The position numbers and the translations under genes are program-made. A model generated the notes under the pieces. It did no database searches and was not told where the DNA came from. It saw only the letters and a list, made by a program, of their open reading frames with translations. Shown piece by piece: positions 43,592 through 50,961 of a DNA stretch of 64,000 nt (position 1 is the first letter of the stretch; every line of letters starts with the position of its first letter). Where the stretch lies: contig NZ_RCCV01000003.1 in assembly GCF_003664255.1 (NCBI RefSeq), forward strand, positions 806,001 through 870,000. Direction: 5' to 3'. This DNA is from Micromonospora sp. M71_S20 (GTDB taxonomy: Bacteria > Actinomycetota > Actinomycetes > Mycobacteriales > Micromonosporaceae).

Positions 43592-43597
43592 AGACTA
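43592..43597 (-). promoter_or_regulatory. -10 box of leaderless promoter, overlapping upstream stop codon
   Basis: TAGTCT on the minus strand, six bases before GTG 43585; its first three bases are the permease stop codon. Confidence 0.45.
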
Positions 43598-44359
43598 GTT
43601 CCAGCGGAACAGGAACGCGGCGACGGTCGCACCGACGACCGCGGTGATCGCCAGGCCCGCCAGGTTCGACGCGTCGACCGGGGCCCCCGCCCAGGCGCTG
43701 GAGAGCGCCTCGACAGTGGCGCCGAACGGCAGCCACGAGGCGGCCCGGGCCACCGGCTCCGGCAGGGAGGCGGTGCCGCCGAACAACCCGCCGACGGCCC
43801 CGAGGGCGAAGAAGGCGATCAGGCCGATGGCGACCGCCGAATTCGGGGTGGGCGCGACCGAGGCGACGATCATGCCCAGCCCGTACATCGCGGCCACGGA
43901 GAGCCCGACCACGGCGAGCGCCATGCCGACGTCGGCCGGCGGCCGGGCGTCGAAGCCGACGACAGCGACGGCGTACGCCAGCCCGATCCCCGCCACCACC
44001 TGCGCCAGGCTCACCACCATCTGGGCGACGAGCACCATCGCCGGCGACGCCGGGGTGACCGCGAGCCGGCGCAGCACCCCGCTGCGGCGGTAGTAGGCCA
44101 GGAAACTCGGCATGTTCACGATGCCGATCGTGGCGAGGACGATGGTGAAGACCAGCGGAAGGACGAAGAGGTCCAGCGCCGAGCGCCCGCCGGCGACCTC
44201 CTGGTCACCGGCGGTGGCGGCATTCATGACCAGGATCAACAGCGGCAGCCCGATCGGTACGACCAGCCCGGCCGTGTCCCGGACGACCATCCTCGCCTCG
44301 CACCCGATCAGGGTCAGCCACGAGCCCGCCCCGGGCCGTCGTACGGTCACCTCGTTCAT
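43595..44359 (-). CDS. ABC-2 type transporter permease
   Basis: 254 residues. Six membrane helices of the ABC-2 fold with LIGCEARMVVRDTAGLVVPIGLPLLILV at the start, FTIVLATIGIVNMPSFLAYYRRSGVLRRLAVTPASPAMVLVAQ (conserved RR-x-G-x-LRRL-TP loop) and GTASLPEPVARAASWLPFGATVEALSSAW near the C-terminus. With the ATPase upstream it forms an exporter, probably of a drug or lipid. ATGA overlap with the ATPase gene. Confidence 0.88.
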   Translation of the reverse strand: MNEVTVRRPGAGSWLTLIGCEARMVVRDTAGLVVPIGLPLLILVMNAATAGDQEVAGGRSALDLFVLPLVFTIVLATIGIVNMPSFLAYYRRSGVLRRLAVTPASPAMVLVAQMVVSLAQVVAGIGLAYAVAVVGFDARPPADVGMALAVVGLSVAAMYGLGMIVASVAPTPNSAVAIGLIAFFALGAVGGLFGGTASLPEPVARAASWLPFGATVEALSSAWAGAPVDASNLAGLAITAVVGATVAAFLFRWN

Positions 44360-45087
44360 GCGTTCTCCTCCGTGACGAGTTCCTTGCCCGTGAGGCGGAC
44401 GAACGCCTCCTCCAGGTCCGCGGCGCCGGCCCGGGCGACCAGCCCGGCCGGTGTGTCCAGGGCGACGATCCGGCCGGCGTCGAGCAGCACGACCCGGTCG
44501 CAGAGCCGTTGGACCTCGTCCATCGCGTGGCTGACCAGCAGCACGGTCTCGTCGCGCAGCCCCTCCACACCCGCCCAGATGCGCCTGCGGGCGCGGGGAT
44601 CCAGCCCGGTGGTGAGTTCGTCGAGGATCACCACCCGCGGGCGGCCGACCAGGGCGAGAGCTATGGAGAGGCGCTGCTGCTGGCCGCCGGAGAGCTTCTC
44701 GAACCGCGTCCTGGCCTGCCCCCGCAGGTCGACCAGGTCGAGCAGTTCGTCGGCGGGCCGCGGGTCGGGGTAGAAGCTGCGGTAGAGGCCGAGCAGCTCA
44801 CCGACGGTCAGCGCCGCGTGCAGCTCGGCCTTCTGCAACTGCACGCCGAGCAGCTGGCGTACGGCGGCGCGATCCCGGCGCGGGTCCCGGCCGAGCACCC
44901 GGACGCGCCCCCGGTCGGGGACGCGCAGGCCGGCGATCAGCTCGATCATCGTCGTCTTGCCGGCCCCGTTGGCGCCCAGGACACCCAGCACCTCACCGGG
45001 GGCCACCGTCAGGCTGACGTCGTCGACGGCGACGACGTCGCCGTACCGTTTGTGCAGGTTGACGACCTCGATGGCGGGTTGGTTCAT
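44356..45087 (-). CDS. ABC transporter ATP-binding protein (DrrA/CcmA-like exporter)
   Basis: 243 residues. Walker A GANGAGKT at 38-45, Q-loop GVQLQKAELHAALTV, signature KLSGGQQQRLSIALAL, Walker B RVVILDELTTGLD and H-loop LLVSHAMDE, complete. The T in DELTTGLD and the length match the daunorubicin/bacitracin-type exporters. ATG 45087; a CAGCAT box six bases upstream suggests a leaderless mRNA. Divergent from the histidine kinase gene across a 13 bp inverted repeat, so the exporter is the likely target of that two-component system. Confidence 0.9.
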   Translation of the reverse strand: MNQPAIEVVNLHKRYGDVVAVDDVSLTVAPGEVLGVLGANGAGKTTMIELIAGLRVPDRGRVRVLGRDPRRDRAAVRQLLGVQLQKAELHAALTVGELLGLYRSFYPDPRPADELLDLVDLRGQARTRFEKLSGGQQQRLSIALALVGRPRVVILDELTTGLDPRARRRIWAGVEGLRDETVLLVSHAMDEVQRLCDRVVLLDAGRIVALDTPAGLVARAGAADLEEAFVRLTGKELVTEENA

Positions 45088-45123
45088 GTCCCAATGCTGG
45101 TCGGCGCCACCCGTCCGCCGCCT

Positions 45124-45162
45124 GTGCCGAAGGTCAGCCCCGCCGGCCATGACTTTCGGCAC
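45124..45162. promoter_or_regulatory. 13 bp inverted repeat, probable response-regulator operator
   Basis: GTGCCGAAGGTCA (45124-45136) and TGACTTTCGGCAC (45150-45162) are complementary with one mismatch; located between the divergent exporter and two-component operons, upstream of both -10 boxes. Confidence 0.6.
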
Positions 45163-45186
45163 CCGTGGCCCGCCGGCCGCGGCGGC

Positions 45187-45192
45187 TAGGGT
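45187..45192 (+). promoter_or_regulatory. -10 box of leaderless promoter for histidine kinase gene
   Basis: TAGGGT, six bases before ATG 45199. Confidence 0.55.
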
Positions 45193-45198
45193 GGCCGC

Positions 45199-46362
45199 AT
45201 GCGTCGGCTGGGACTCGATGAGTGGTCCGGCCTGGTGATGCTCGTCGTGTGCGTGGGCGTCGGGTCGCCGGTGATGCTCGGCCTGGTCGAACCAGACATC
45301 CCGGCGCCGGTGTGGGTGGGGCTCTTCGTGGTCACCCTCGGCGCGGCGCTCGTCGCCGTGGCCGAATGGGGCGCACCGGTGCTGAGGTGGGCGGCCTACG
45401 GCACGGCGGTGGTCGCCGGCTGGGGCGTGGTCGCGACCGCCCCCCGCGCCGGCATGCTGCCGATCCTGCTGGTGGTGATCGCCGCGCTCGGGCCGGAGGC
45501 CGTTCGGTTGCCGGTCAACCTGCTGGTGGTCGCGCTGAACACGGCCGTGATCGCCCTGACCGTCAGCCGGATCCACGACGGCCCGGTCGAGCCGCTCGCC
45601 GCCGCGGTGTTCTACGGGCTGATCCAGATCGCGACGGCGTTCAGCGTCACCGCGGTCCGACGGGAGCAGCAGCACCGTCAGGAGCTCACCCGGGCGCACA
45701 TCGAGCTGCGCGCGGCCAGCCTGCTGCTGGCCGGGTCCGCGCGCACGGCGGAACGGCTGCGCATCTCCCGCGAGCTGCACGATCTGCTCGGCCACCAGCT
45801 CACCGTCCTCACCCTGGAGCTGGAGGCGGCCCGGCACCGGGAGGGCGACCCCGCGCGGGAGCACGTCGAACGGGCCGGGAGGGTGGCCCGTGAGGTGCTC
45901 GCGGACGTCCGCGACACCGTCAGCGCGCTGCGCGCCGGGTCGGCCGCCGACCTGGCCGAGGCGCTGCGCGACGTCGGCCGCGACATTCCCGGACTCGACG
46001 TGACGGTCGAGGTGGGGGAGGACGTCGAGGCGGACGAGGAACAGACCGCGGCACTCGTCCGGGCCGTACAGGAGATCATCACCAACACCCTCCGGCACGC
46101 CTGCGCGCGCGAGCTGGGTGTCACGATCGTCCGCCACGACGACGCGATCCGACTGGCCGCGGTCGACGACGGGCAGGGCGCTCGGAACGTGCTTCCCGGC
46201 AACGGACTGCGGGGCCTCGCGGAGCGGTTCGCGGCACTCGGCGGGGAGATCGCGTACGACGGCAGCTCGGGCTTCCGGGTGATCGCCCGGATGCCGGCCC
46301 GGCGACCGGCATGGTCGGTCCAGACGACCCGTGCCGCCGAAACGACCGGAGTGCCGGCGTGA
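45199..46362 (+). CDS. sensor histidine kinase (NarL-partner, HisKA_3 type)
   Basis: 387 residues. Five to six membrane segments in residues 10-155, then the dimerisation/phosphoacceptor box RISRELHDLLGHQLTVLTLEL with His194, and the HATPase domain (VQEIITNTLRHA N-box, AAVDDGQGA, GNGLRGLAERFAALGG). Senses a membrane or cell-envelope signal without an extracytoplasmic domain, like DesK-type kinases. Phosphorylates the response regulator encoded next, with which it overlaps by four bases. Leaderless ATG. Confidence 0.9.
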   Translation: MRRLGLDEWSGLVMLVVCVGVGSPVMLGLVEPDIPAPVWVGLFVVTLGAALVAVAEWGAPVLRWAAYGTAVVAGWGVVATAPRAGMLPILLVVIAALGPEAVRLPVNLLVVALNTAVIALTVSRIHDGPVEPLAAAVFYGLIQIATAFSVTAVRREQQHRQELTRAHIELRAASLLLAGSARTAERLRISRELHDLLGHQLTVLTLELEAARHREGDPAREHVERAGRVAREVLADVRDTVSALRAGSAADLAEALRDVGRDIPGLDVTVEVGEDVEADEEQTAALVRAVQEIITNTLRHACARELGVTIVRHDDAIRLAAVDDGQGARNVLPGNGLRGLAERFAALGGEIAYDGSSGFRVIARMPARRPAWSVQTTRAAETTGVPA

Positions 46363-47003
46363 CCAGGGTCGTCGTGGTCGACGACCAGACGCTGGTCCGG
46401 CAGGGCGTCCGCACCCTGCTCGACATGGCCGGCATCGAGGTGGTCGGCGAGGCAGACGACGGCGAGGCGGCCCTGGACGTGATCGACGCGACCCGGCCCG
46501 ACGTCGTCCTGCTCGACCTGCGCATGCCGCGTCGGGACGGCATCTGGGCCCTTCGGCGGCTACGTGAGCGCGGGAGGGACGTACCGGTGCTGGTGCTCAC
46601 CACCTTCGACGACGACACCCTCGTCCTCGACGCCCTCCGCGCGGGAGCGCGGGGCTACCTGCTCAAGGACGTCACGCTGGAGCAGCTGACCCGGGCGGTC
46701 GAGACCCTCGCCGCGGGCGGAACGCTCATCGCCGTGTCGATCACCGACCGGCTCCTGCGCGCCATCCGCTCGGCGCCGTCCCCGATCGGGGTGAGCGCTC
46801 CGCCATCGCAGGAACTCACCGAGCGGGAGCTGGACGTGCTGCGGCTGGTCGCCGAGGGCTACACCAACCGGGAGATCGCCGGCCTGCTCTTCCTCGCGGA
46901 GGGAACGGTCAAGAACCACGTGTCGGCGATCCTGCTCAAGCTCGGCGCCCGGGACCGCACCAACGCGGTGCTGCGGGCGCTGCACGAGGGCGTCCTGCGG
47001 TAG
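46359..47003 (+). CDS. LuxR/NarL-family response regulator
   Basis: 214 residues. Receiver domain with acidic pair DD near 8-9, phosphoacceptor Asp53 in VVLLDLRMP, Thr and Lys (LVLTTFD, YLLKD); then a GerE helix-turn-helix ELTEREL DVLRLVAEGYTNREIAGLLFLAEGTVKNHVSAIL. GTG 46359 overlaps the kinase stop (GTGA). Likely activates or represses the divergent exporter through the inverted repeat at 45124-45162. Confidence 0.92.
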   Translation: MTRVVVVDDQTLVRQGVRTLLDMAGIEVVGEADDGEAALDVIDATRPDVVLLDLRMPRRDGIWALRRLRERGRDVPVLVLTTFDDDTLVLDALRAGARGYLLKDVTLEQLTRAVETLAAGGTLIAVSITDRLLRAIRSAPSPIGVSAPPSQELTERELDVLRLVAEGYTNREIAGLLFLAEGTVKNHVSAILLKLGARDRTNAVLRALHEGVLR

Positions 47004-47148
47004 CGCCGACCGTGGCCTGCCCGCCGTCCCGTCCGGTCGTCCGGGCCGACCTTCGTGCCACCGCTTCGCCACAGCCACGCGCACTTCTGCGGGCTTCGAT
47101 GCGTGTGGGATCCCCGACGGGATCTTGCTCTGCGCCACGCCGAGCGGG

Positions 47149-47154
47149 CACGAT
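47149..47154 (+). promoter_or_regulatory. possible -10 box for LLM oxidoreductase gene
   Basis: CACGAT, six bases before ATG 47161; a weak match (A2, T6) but the spacing equals that of other leaderless genes here. Confidence 0.3.
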
Positions 47155-47160
47155 CGACCG

Positions 47161-48153
47161 ATGACGACGCGTTGGGGCATGACCGTACCGCTGGACGGCA
47201 TCCCGCTCGCCGAGCACGCCGCGGTCTACGCGGCCCTCGACCGGGCCGGATTCACCGACGTCTGGTCCTCCGAGGTCAACGGGGCGGACGCGTTCACCCC
47301 GTTGGCGCTCGCCGCCGCCTGGCAGCCCCGGCTGCGCCTGGGCACCGCGATCACGCCGGTCTTCACCCGGGGCCCGGGCCTGCTGGCGATGAGCGCGGCG
47401 GCGCTGGCCGACGCCGCCCCCGGCCGGTTCGCGCTCGGCATCGGCGCGTCCTCGCCGGTCGTCGTCCGCAACTGGAACGCCGTGCCGTTCGACGAACCGT
47501 TCCGGCGCACCCGCGACGTGCTGCGGTTCCTGCGCGCGGCGCTGTCCGGGGCGACCGTCGACGAGGAGTACGACACCTTCACCGTGCGCCGCTTCACCCT
47601 GGACCGCAAGCCGGCCGTGCCGCCGCCGGTGCTGCTCGCCGCGCTGCGCCCCGGGATGCTGCGGCTGGCCGGCGCCGAGGCCGACGGCGTCATCCTCAAC
47701 TGGCTGGCCGCCGCCGACGTGCCCCGGGCGCTCGCCGAGGTCGGCGAGCGGCGCCCCGGCTACGAGGTGGTCGCCCGGATCTTCGTCTGCCCGACCGAGG
47801 ACGCCGCGCACGCCCGCGCCCTGGGCCGCCGGCTGATCACCAGCTACCTGACCGTCCCCGCGTACGCCGAGTTCCACCGCTGGCTCGGCCGGGAGGAGGT
47901 GCTCGGGCCGATGTGGCGGGCCTGGGCCGCCGGGGACCGGCGCGGCGCGGGCGCGGCGGTGCCCGACGACGTGGTCGACGCGTTGGTGCTGCACGGCTCG
48001 CCGGAGCACTGCCGCGAGCAGGTCCGCCGCTACGCCGACGCCGGCGTGGACGTGCCGGTGCTGGCGCTGCTGCCCACCCCCGAGCTCGCCGCCGGTGGCG
48101 CGGCGGCGCTGGCGGACCTGATCACGCGCCTGGGCGGGGGTGGGGCGCGGTGA
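47161..48153 (+). CDS. LLM-class F420-dependent oxidoreductase
   Basis: 330 residues. Luciferase-like monooxygenase barrel: GMTVPLDGIPLAEHAAVYAALDRAGFTDVWSSEVNGADAFTPLALAA, LRLGTAITPVFTRGPGLLAMSAAALADAAPGRFALGIGASSP, VLLAALRPGMLRLAGAEADGVILNWL, VVARIFVCPTED and SPEHCREQVRRYADAGVDVPVL. This layout is the F420-linked subgroup typical of actinobacteria. Substrate unknown. It overlaps the following SDR gene by four bases, so the pair may act on one pathway. ATG 47161 by -10 spacing and homology. Confidence 0.87.
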   Translation: MTTRWGMTVPLDGIPLAEHAAVYAALDRAGFTDVWSSEVNGADAFTPLALAAAWQPRLRLGTAITPVFTRGPGLLAMSAAALADAAPGRFALGIGASSPVVVRNWNAVPFDEPFRRTRDVLRFLRAALSGATVDEEYDTFTVRRFTLDRKPAVPPPVLLAALRPGMLRLAGAEADGVILNWLAAADVPRALAEVGERRPGYEVVARIFVCPTEDAAHARALGRRLITSYLTVPAYAEFHRWLGREEVLGPMWRAWAAGDRRGAGAAVPDDVVDALVLHGSPEHCREQVRRYADAGVDVPVLALLPTPELAAGGAAALADLITRLGGGGAR

Positions 48154-48941
48154 ACCTCACCGACCGGGTGGCCGTGATCACCGGTGGGGCCGGCGGCATC
48201 GGCTCCGCCCTGGCCCGCCGCTTCGCCGCCGAGGGCGCCGCCGCCGTGGTGGTGGCCGACCTCGACGCCGACGCGGCCCGTGCGGTGGCCGACGGCCTCG
48301 GCCCGGTCGCCCACGCCGTCGGGCTGGACGTGACCGACGAGGAGCAGGTCCGCGCCCTGGTCGCCGACACCGAGCGGCGGTACGGGCGCATCGACCTGTT
48401 CTGCGCCAACGCGGGCGTCACCTCCGGTGGCGGGATGGAGATCGACGACGCCGGCTGGGACCGCGCCTGGCGGGTCAACGTGCTCTCGCACGTCTACGCG
48501 GCCCGCGCGGTGCTGCCGGCGATGCTCGCCCGGGGCGGCGGCTACCTGCTGCACACCTGTTCGGCGGCGGGCGTGCTGACCTCGGTCGGTGACGCCCCGT
48601 ACGCCACGACCAAGCACGCCGCCGTCGGCTTCGCCGAGTGGCTCTCCGTCACCTACCGCGACCAGGGCGTCCGGATCAGCGCGCTGTGCCCGCAGGGCGT
48701 GGACACGCCGATGCTCGCCGACGGGCTGGCCGCCGGTCACCTGGGCGCGCGGGTCGTGGCCGCCTCCGGTGCGGTACTCACCGCCGACCAGGTGGCGGAT
48801 GCGGTGGTCGCCGGCCTCGCCGAGGAGCGCTTCCTGATCCTGCCGCACCCCGAGGTCGCCGGGTACGCCCGCCGCAAGGCGGAGGACCCGGACGGCTGGC
48901 AGTCCGGCCTGCGCAAACTCGTCCGCCGTCTGCGGGCCTGA
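48150..48941 (+). CDS. short-chain dehydrogenase/reductase
   Basis: 263 residues. Classical SDR: cofactor loop ITGGAGGIGSALARRF near 11-25, DVT acidic turn, CANAGVTSGG near 86, and catalytic Ser (HTCSAAG), Tyr and Lys (YATTKHA) near 134-156. The acidic VADLDAD after strand 2 favours NAD(H). GTG 48150 overlaps the LLM gene stop. Substrate unknown. Confidence 0.9.
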   Translation: MNLTDRVAVITGGAGGIGSALARRFAAEGAAAVVVADLDADAARAVADGLGPVAHAVGLDVTDEEQVRALVADTERRYGRIDLFCANAGVTSGGGMEIDDAGWDRAWRVNVLSHVYAARAVLPAMLARGGGYLLHTCSAAGVLTSVGDAPYATTKHAAVGFAEWLSVTYRDQGVRISALCPQGVDTPMLADGLAAGHLGARVVAASGAVLTADQVADAVVAGLAEERFLILPHPEVAGYARRKAEDPDGWQSGLRKLVRRLRA

Positions 48942-49243
48942 GGCCGGCCGCGCGGATCCGGTCCTCAGCCCCGTCACGACGACGCACGTCACTTCCTGCC
49001 GTCCGCCGACCTCCTGCGGACCGACGGCGAGCCGCTCACCGTCCAACCCGACGAGTCGCCACGTTGGAGCCCGGACAAGGAACTCTGGTCGCAGGGTGAG
49101 ACGGCGTGGGCGCGCCGGGTCGACGAGCAACGTGTTCTGCCTGTCGTGCCGCCAGGCGAGTGTGCGAACTCCTCCGCATGCCGCACGTCGACTTCTGATA
49201 TTTCGGCCTGGACGCATATTCTGCCTCCCGATATATTGTGGCC
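48942..49243 (+). other. 300 bp intergenic, possible decayed gene fragment plus PadR promoter
   Basis: One plus-strand frame from about 48963 to 49195 stays open without a start codon and has the GC3-rich codon use of real genes (translated parts: FLPSADLLRTDGEPLTVQPD, ELWSQGETAWARRVDEQ). I cannot name a family. It may be the tail of a gene whose 5' part was lost. The last 50 bases are AT-rich and carry the PadR promoter. Confidence 0.25.
49196..49237. promoter_or_regulatory. AT-rich promoter and possible PadR autoregulatory site
   Basis: Three ATAT words at 49198, 49216 and 49231 spaced 18 and 15 bases apart; the last is part of the -10 box TATATT (49232-49237), six bases before ATG 49244. 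PadR proteins often bind ATAT-containing repeats in their own promoters. Confidence 0.4.
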
Positions 49244-49588
49244 ATGGCGACTCGACCGATGACCGAAGCGGCGTTCTTCGTCCTGGCAGCGCTGGCCGGT
49301 AGGCCCTGCCATGGCTACGGCATCGTCAACGAGGTGAAGGAGTTGTCGCAGGGGCGGGTGCACCTGAGGGTGGGCACGCTCTACGGCGTGCTCGACCGGC
49401 TCGTCACCGACGGTCTGGTGGAACTGGACCGCGAGGAGGTGCAGCAGGGCCGGCTCCGGCGGTACTACCGGCTCACCGACTCCGGCGGGCGGGCGTTGGC
49501 GGAGGAGGCTGACCGTCAGGCCGCCAACGCCCGTGCGGCCACTGAAAGGCTCGGTGTGTGGCGGCCCGCCGTGGGCGGTGCGGCATGA
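49244..49588 (+). CDS. PadR-family transcriptional regulator
   Basis: 114 residues. TEAAFFVLAALAGRPCHGYGIVNEVKELSQGRVHLRVGTLYGVLDRLVTDGLVEL is the PadR winged-helix with the conserved GYGI and TLYG/LDRL recognition helix, followed by RYYRLTDSGGRAL wing and a short C-terminal dimer helix (PadR-s2 type). ATG 49244 is chosen since TATATT lies six bases upstream. ATGA overlap with the membrane-protein gene that it probably controls. Confidence 0.92.
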   Translation: MATRPMTEAAFFVLAALAGRPCHGYGIVNEVKELSQGRVHLRVGTLYGVLDRLVTDGLVELDREEVQQGRLRRYYRLTDSGGRALAEEADRQAANARAATERLGVWRPAVGGAA

Positions 49589-50646
49589 CGAGTCGCCTGG
49601 AGCAGCGGTACCGCCGGCTGCTGACGCTGCTGCCAGCCTCCTATCGCCGCAGGTGGGAAGACGACATGGCCCACACGTTCCTGGAGTGCGTCGGCGCCGA
49701 GGAGGACACCGAGGACGCCGCGTACCTCCGGGACCACGGCCGGCCCGACGGTCATGAAGTCCTCAGCGTCCTGGCGCTCGCTACGCGGCTTCGGCTTGGC
49801 GGCGTCGGCGCCGAGCCGAGGTCGCGGCTCTGGGGCGATGCGATCCGTGCGGTGGCGCTGCTCGGCCTGCTCTTTCATGCCGTCATGGCGGCGATGGAAA
49901 TCGGCGTCATGCCCTGGCTCGCCGACGAGTTTCCGCCACTGCCGTCGTCGCCCACCGAGCCGGCATCAGGCCTGCCAGGTGAAGCGTGGCGCCTGGTGTC
50001 CGATTCCGTTGGGCTGTTCGCGATCGCCGCGTTCATCGCGCTCGCGGTGAATCAGCCCAGGCCGGCCCGCTGGCTGGCGGTGGTGCCCCTCGGAGCGGCC
50101 TGGGTCGCCAGGATCTACGAGGCGGTGTCCCTGCCCGGCGGCACGCCCCCCGGCGCCTGGCTCATCGTGCTCGTCGACACGGCCTTGGTGCTGGCGCTGG
50201 TGGCGTTCCATCGGGAGGCTCCGCCCGTGCGCACCCGGACCTGGGTCCGTGCCTTCGTCGCCGGTGTCCTCCTGAGCCCCCTGCACGTCATCGGATTGTG
50301 GGCACTTCCCGTGGAGCAGGATGTGCGATTCGCGGCGCTGGACTGGTCGGGCCTGTGTGCGTTGTCGGTGTCCGCCGCGGGTATCGCCTACCTCGTCCTG
50401 CACCCGTCGGCAGCGGCCCGGGCGGCCCACTGGCCGCTGACTCTCCTGCTCCTGGGGCTTGCCGCCCTCGTGCTGCGCGGCGTGTCCATCGCCGATCACG
50501 TCCTGCGGGGCGGCGCGCCTGCCGCCGTGATGGCGGCCTGCGCTGCCGAAGCAGTGCTGCTGCTGGTGGTGTGCGTGCCGCTGGCGGTGCTCGCGCGGCG
50601 GGCGACCCGGGAACTGCGCATGAACCCCGCCGACATGGCGGGTTGA
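49585..50646 (+). CDS. PadR-linked integral membrane protein
   Basis: 353 residues. A cytosolic N-terminus LEQRYRRLLTLLPASYRRRWEDDMAHTFLE is shared by membrane proteins that regularly follow PadR genes in actinobacteria; then about eight hydrophobic helices to the C-terminus. Function unknown; the pair may respond to a membrane-active compound. ATG overlaps the PadR stop by four bases. Confidence 0.8.
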   Translation: MTSRLEQRYRRLLTLLPASYRRRWEDDMAHTFLECVGAEEDTEDAAYLRDHGRPDGHEVLSVLALATRLRLGGVGAEPRSRLWGDAIRAVALLGLLFHAVMAAMEIGVMPWLADEFPPLPSSPTEPASGLPGEAWRLVSDSVGLFAIAAFIALAVNQPRPARWLAVVPLGAAWVARIYEAVSLPGGTPPGAWLIVLVDTALVLALVAFHREAPPVRTRTWVRAFVAGVLLSPLHVIGLWALPVEQDVRFAALDWSGLCALSVSAAGIAYLVLHPSAAARAAHWPLTLLLLGLAALVLRGVSIADHVLRGGAPAAVMAACAAEAVLLLVVCVPLAVLARRATRELRMNPADMAG

Positions 50647-50704
50647 CGTGACACGAGTCGTCGGGTGGCCGGCGACCCACTGTTGGGTGAGAGGAGACCC
50701 GCTG

Positions 50705-50893
50705 ATGACGGAACCTGACATGCCGCGCAGGACGCCGGATCCCGATGGTGCGGAGAGGTACCGGCGGTTGCCGGCACGCGTGAGCCTCGACCAGGTCGTG
50801 ACCACTCAGGCCGCGGCGACCCCGGCCGGCCTGCTGTGGCTGGCCAGTCCGGGCGACATCGGGGGCTGTGGCGGCGACGGCGACGGCGATTGA
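50705..50893 (+). CDS. 62-residue peptide of unknown function
   Basis: ATG 50705 has a good SD (AGAGGAGA) seven bases upstream. The product starts MTEPDMPRRTPDPDGAERY, has a more hydrophobic middle (VSLDQVVTTQAAATPAGLLWLA) and ends SPGDIGGCGGDGDGD with one Cys. It follows the PadR/membrane-protein operon by 58 bases on the same strand. I recognise no family; the short length and odd Gly/Asp tail could suit a precursor or signalling peptide, but no modifying enzyme is adjacent. Confidence 0.5.
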   Translation: MTEPDMPRRTPDPDGAERYRRLPARVSLDQVVTTQAAATPAGLLWLASPGDIGGCGGDGDGD

Positions 50894-50961
50894 CGCAGGG
50901 CACCTCCGCACGGATCGCACCCGCGTTCCGGCCCGGAAAGGTCGGTCACGCCTGAGCGCCG

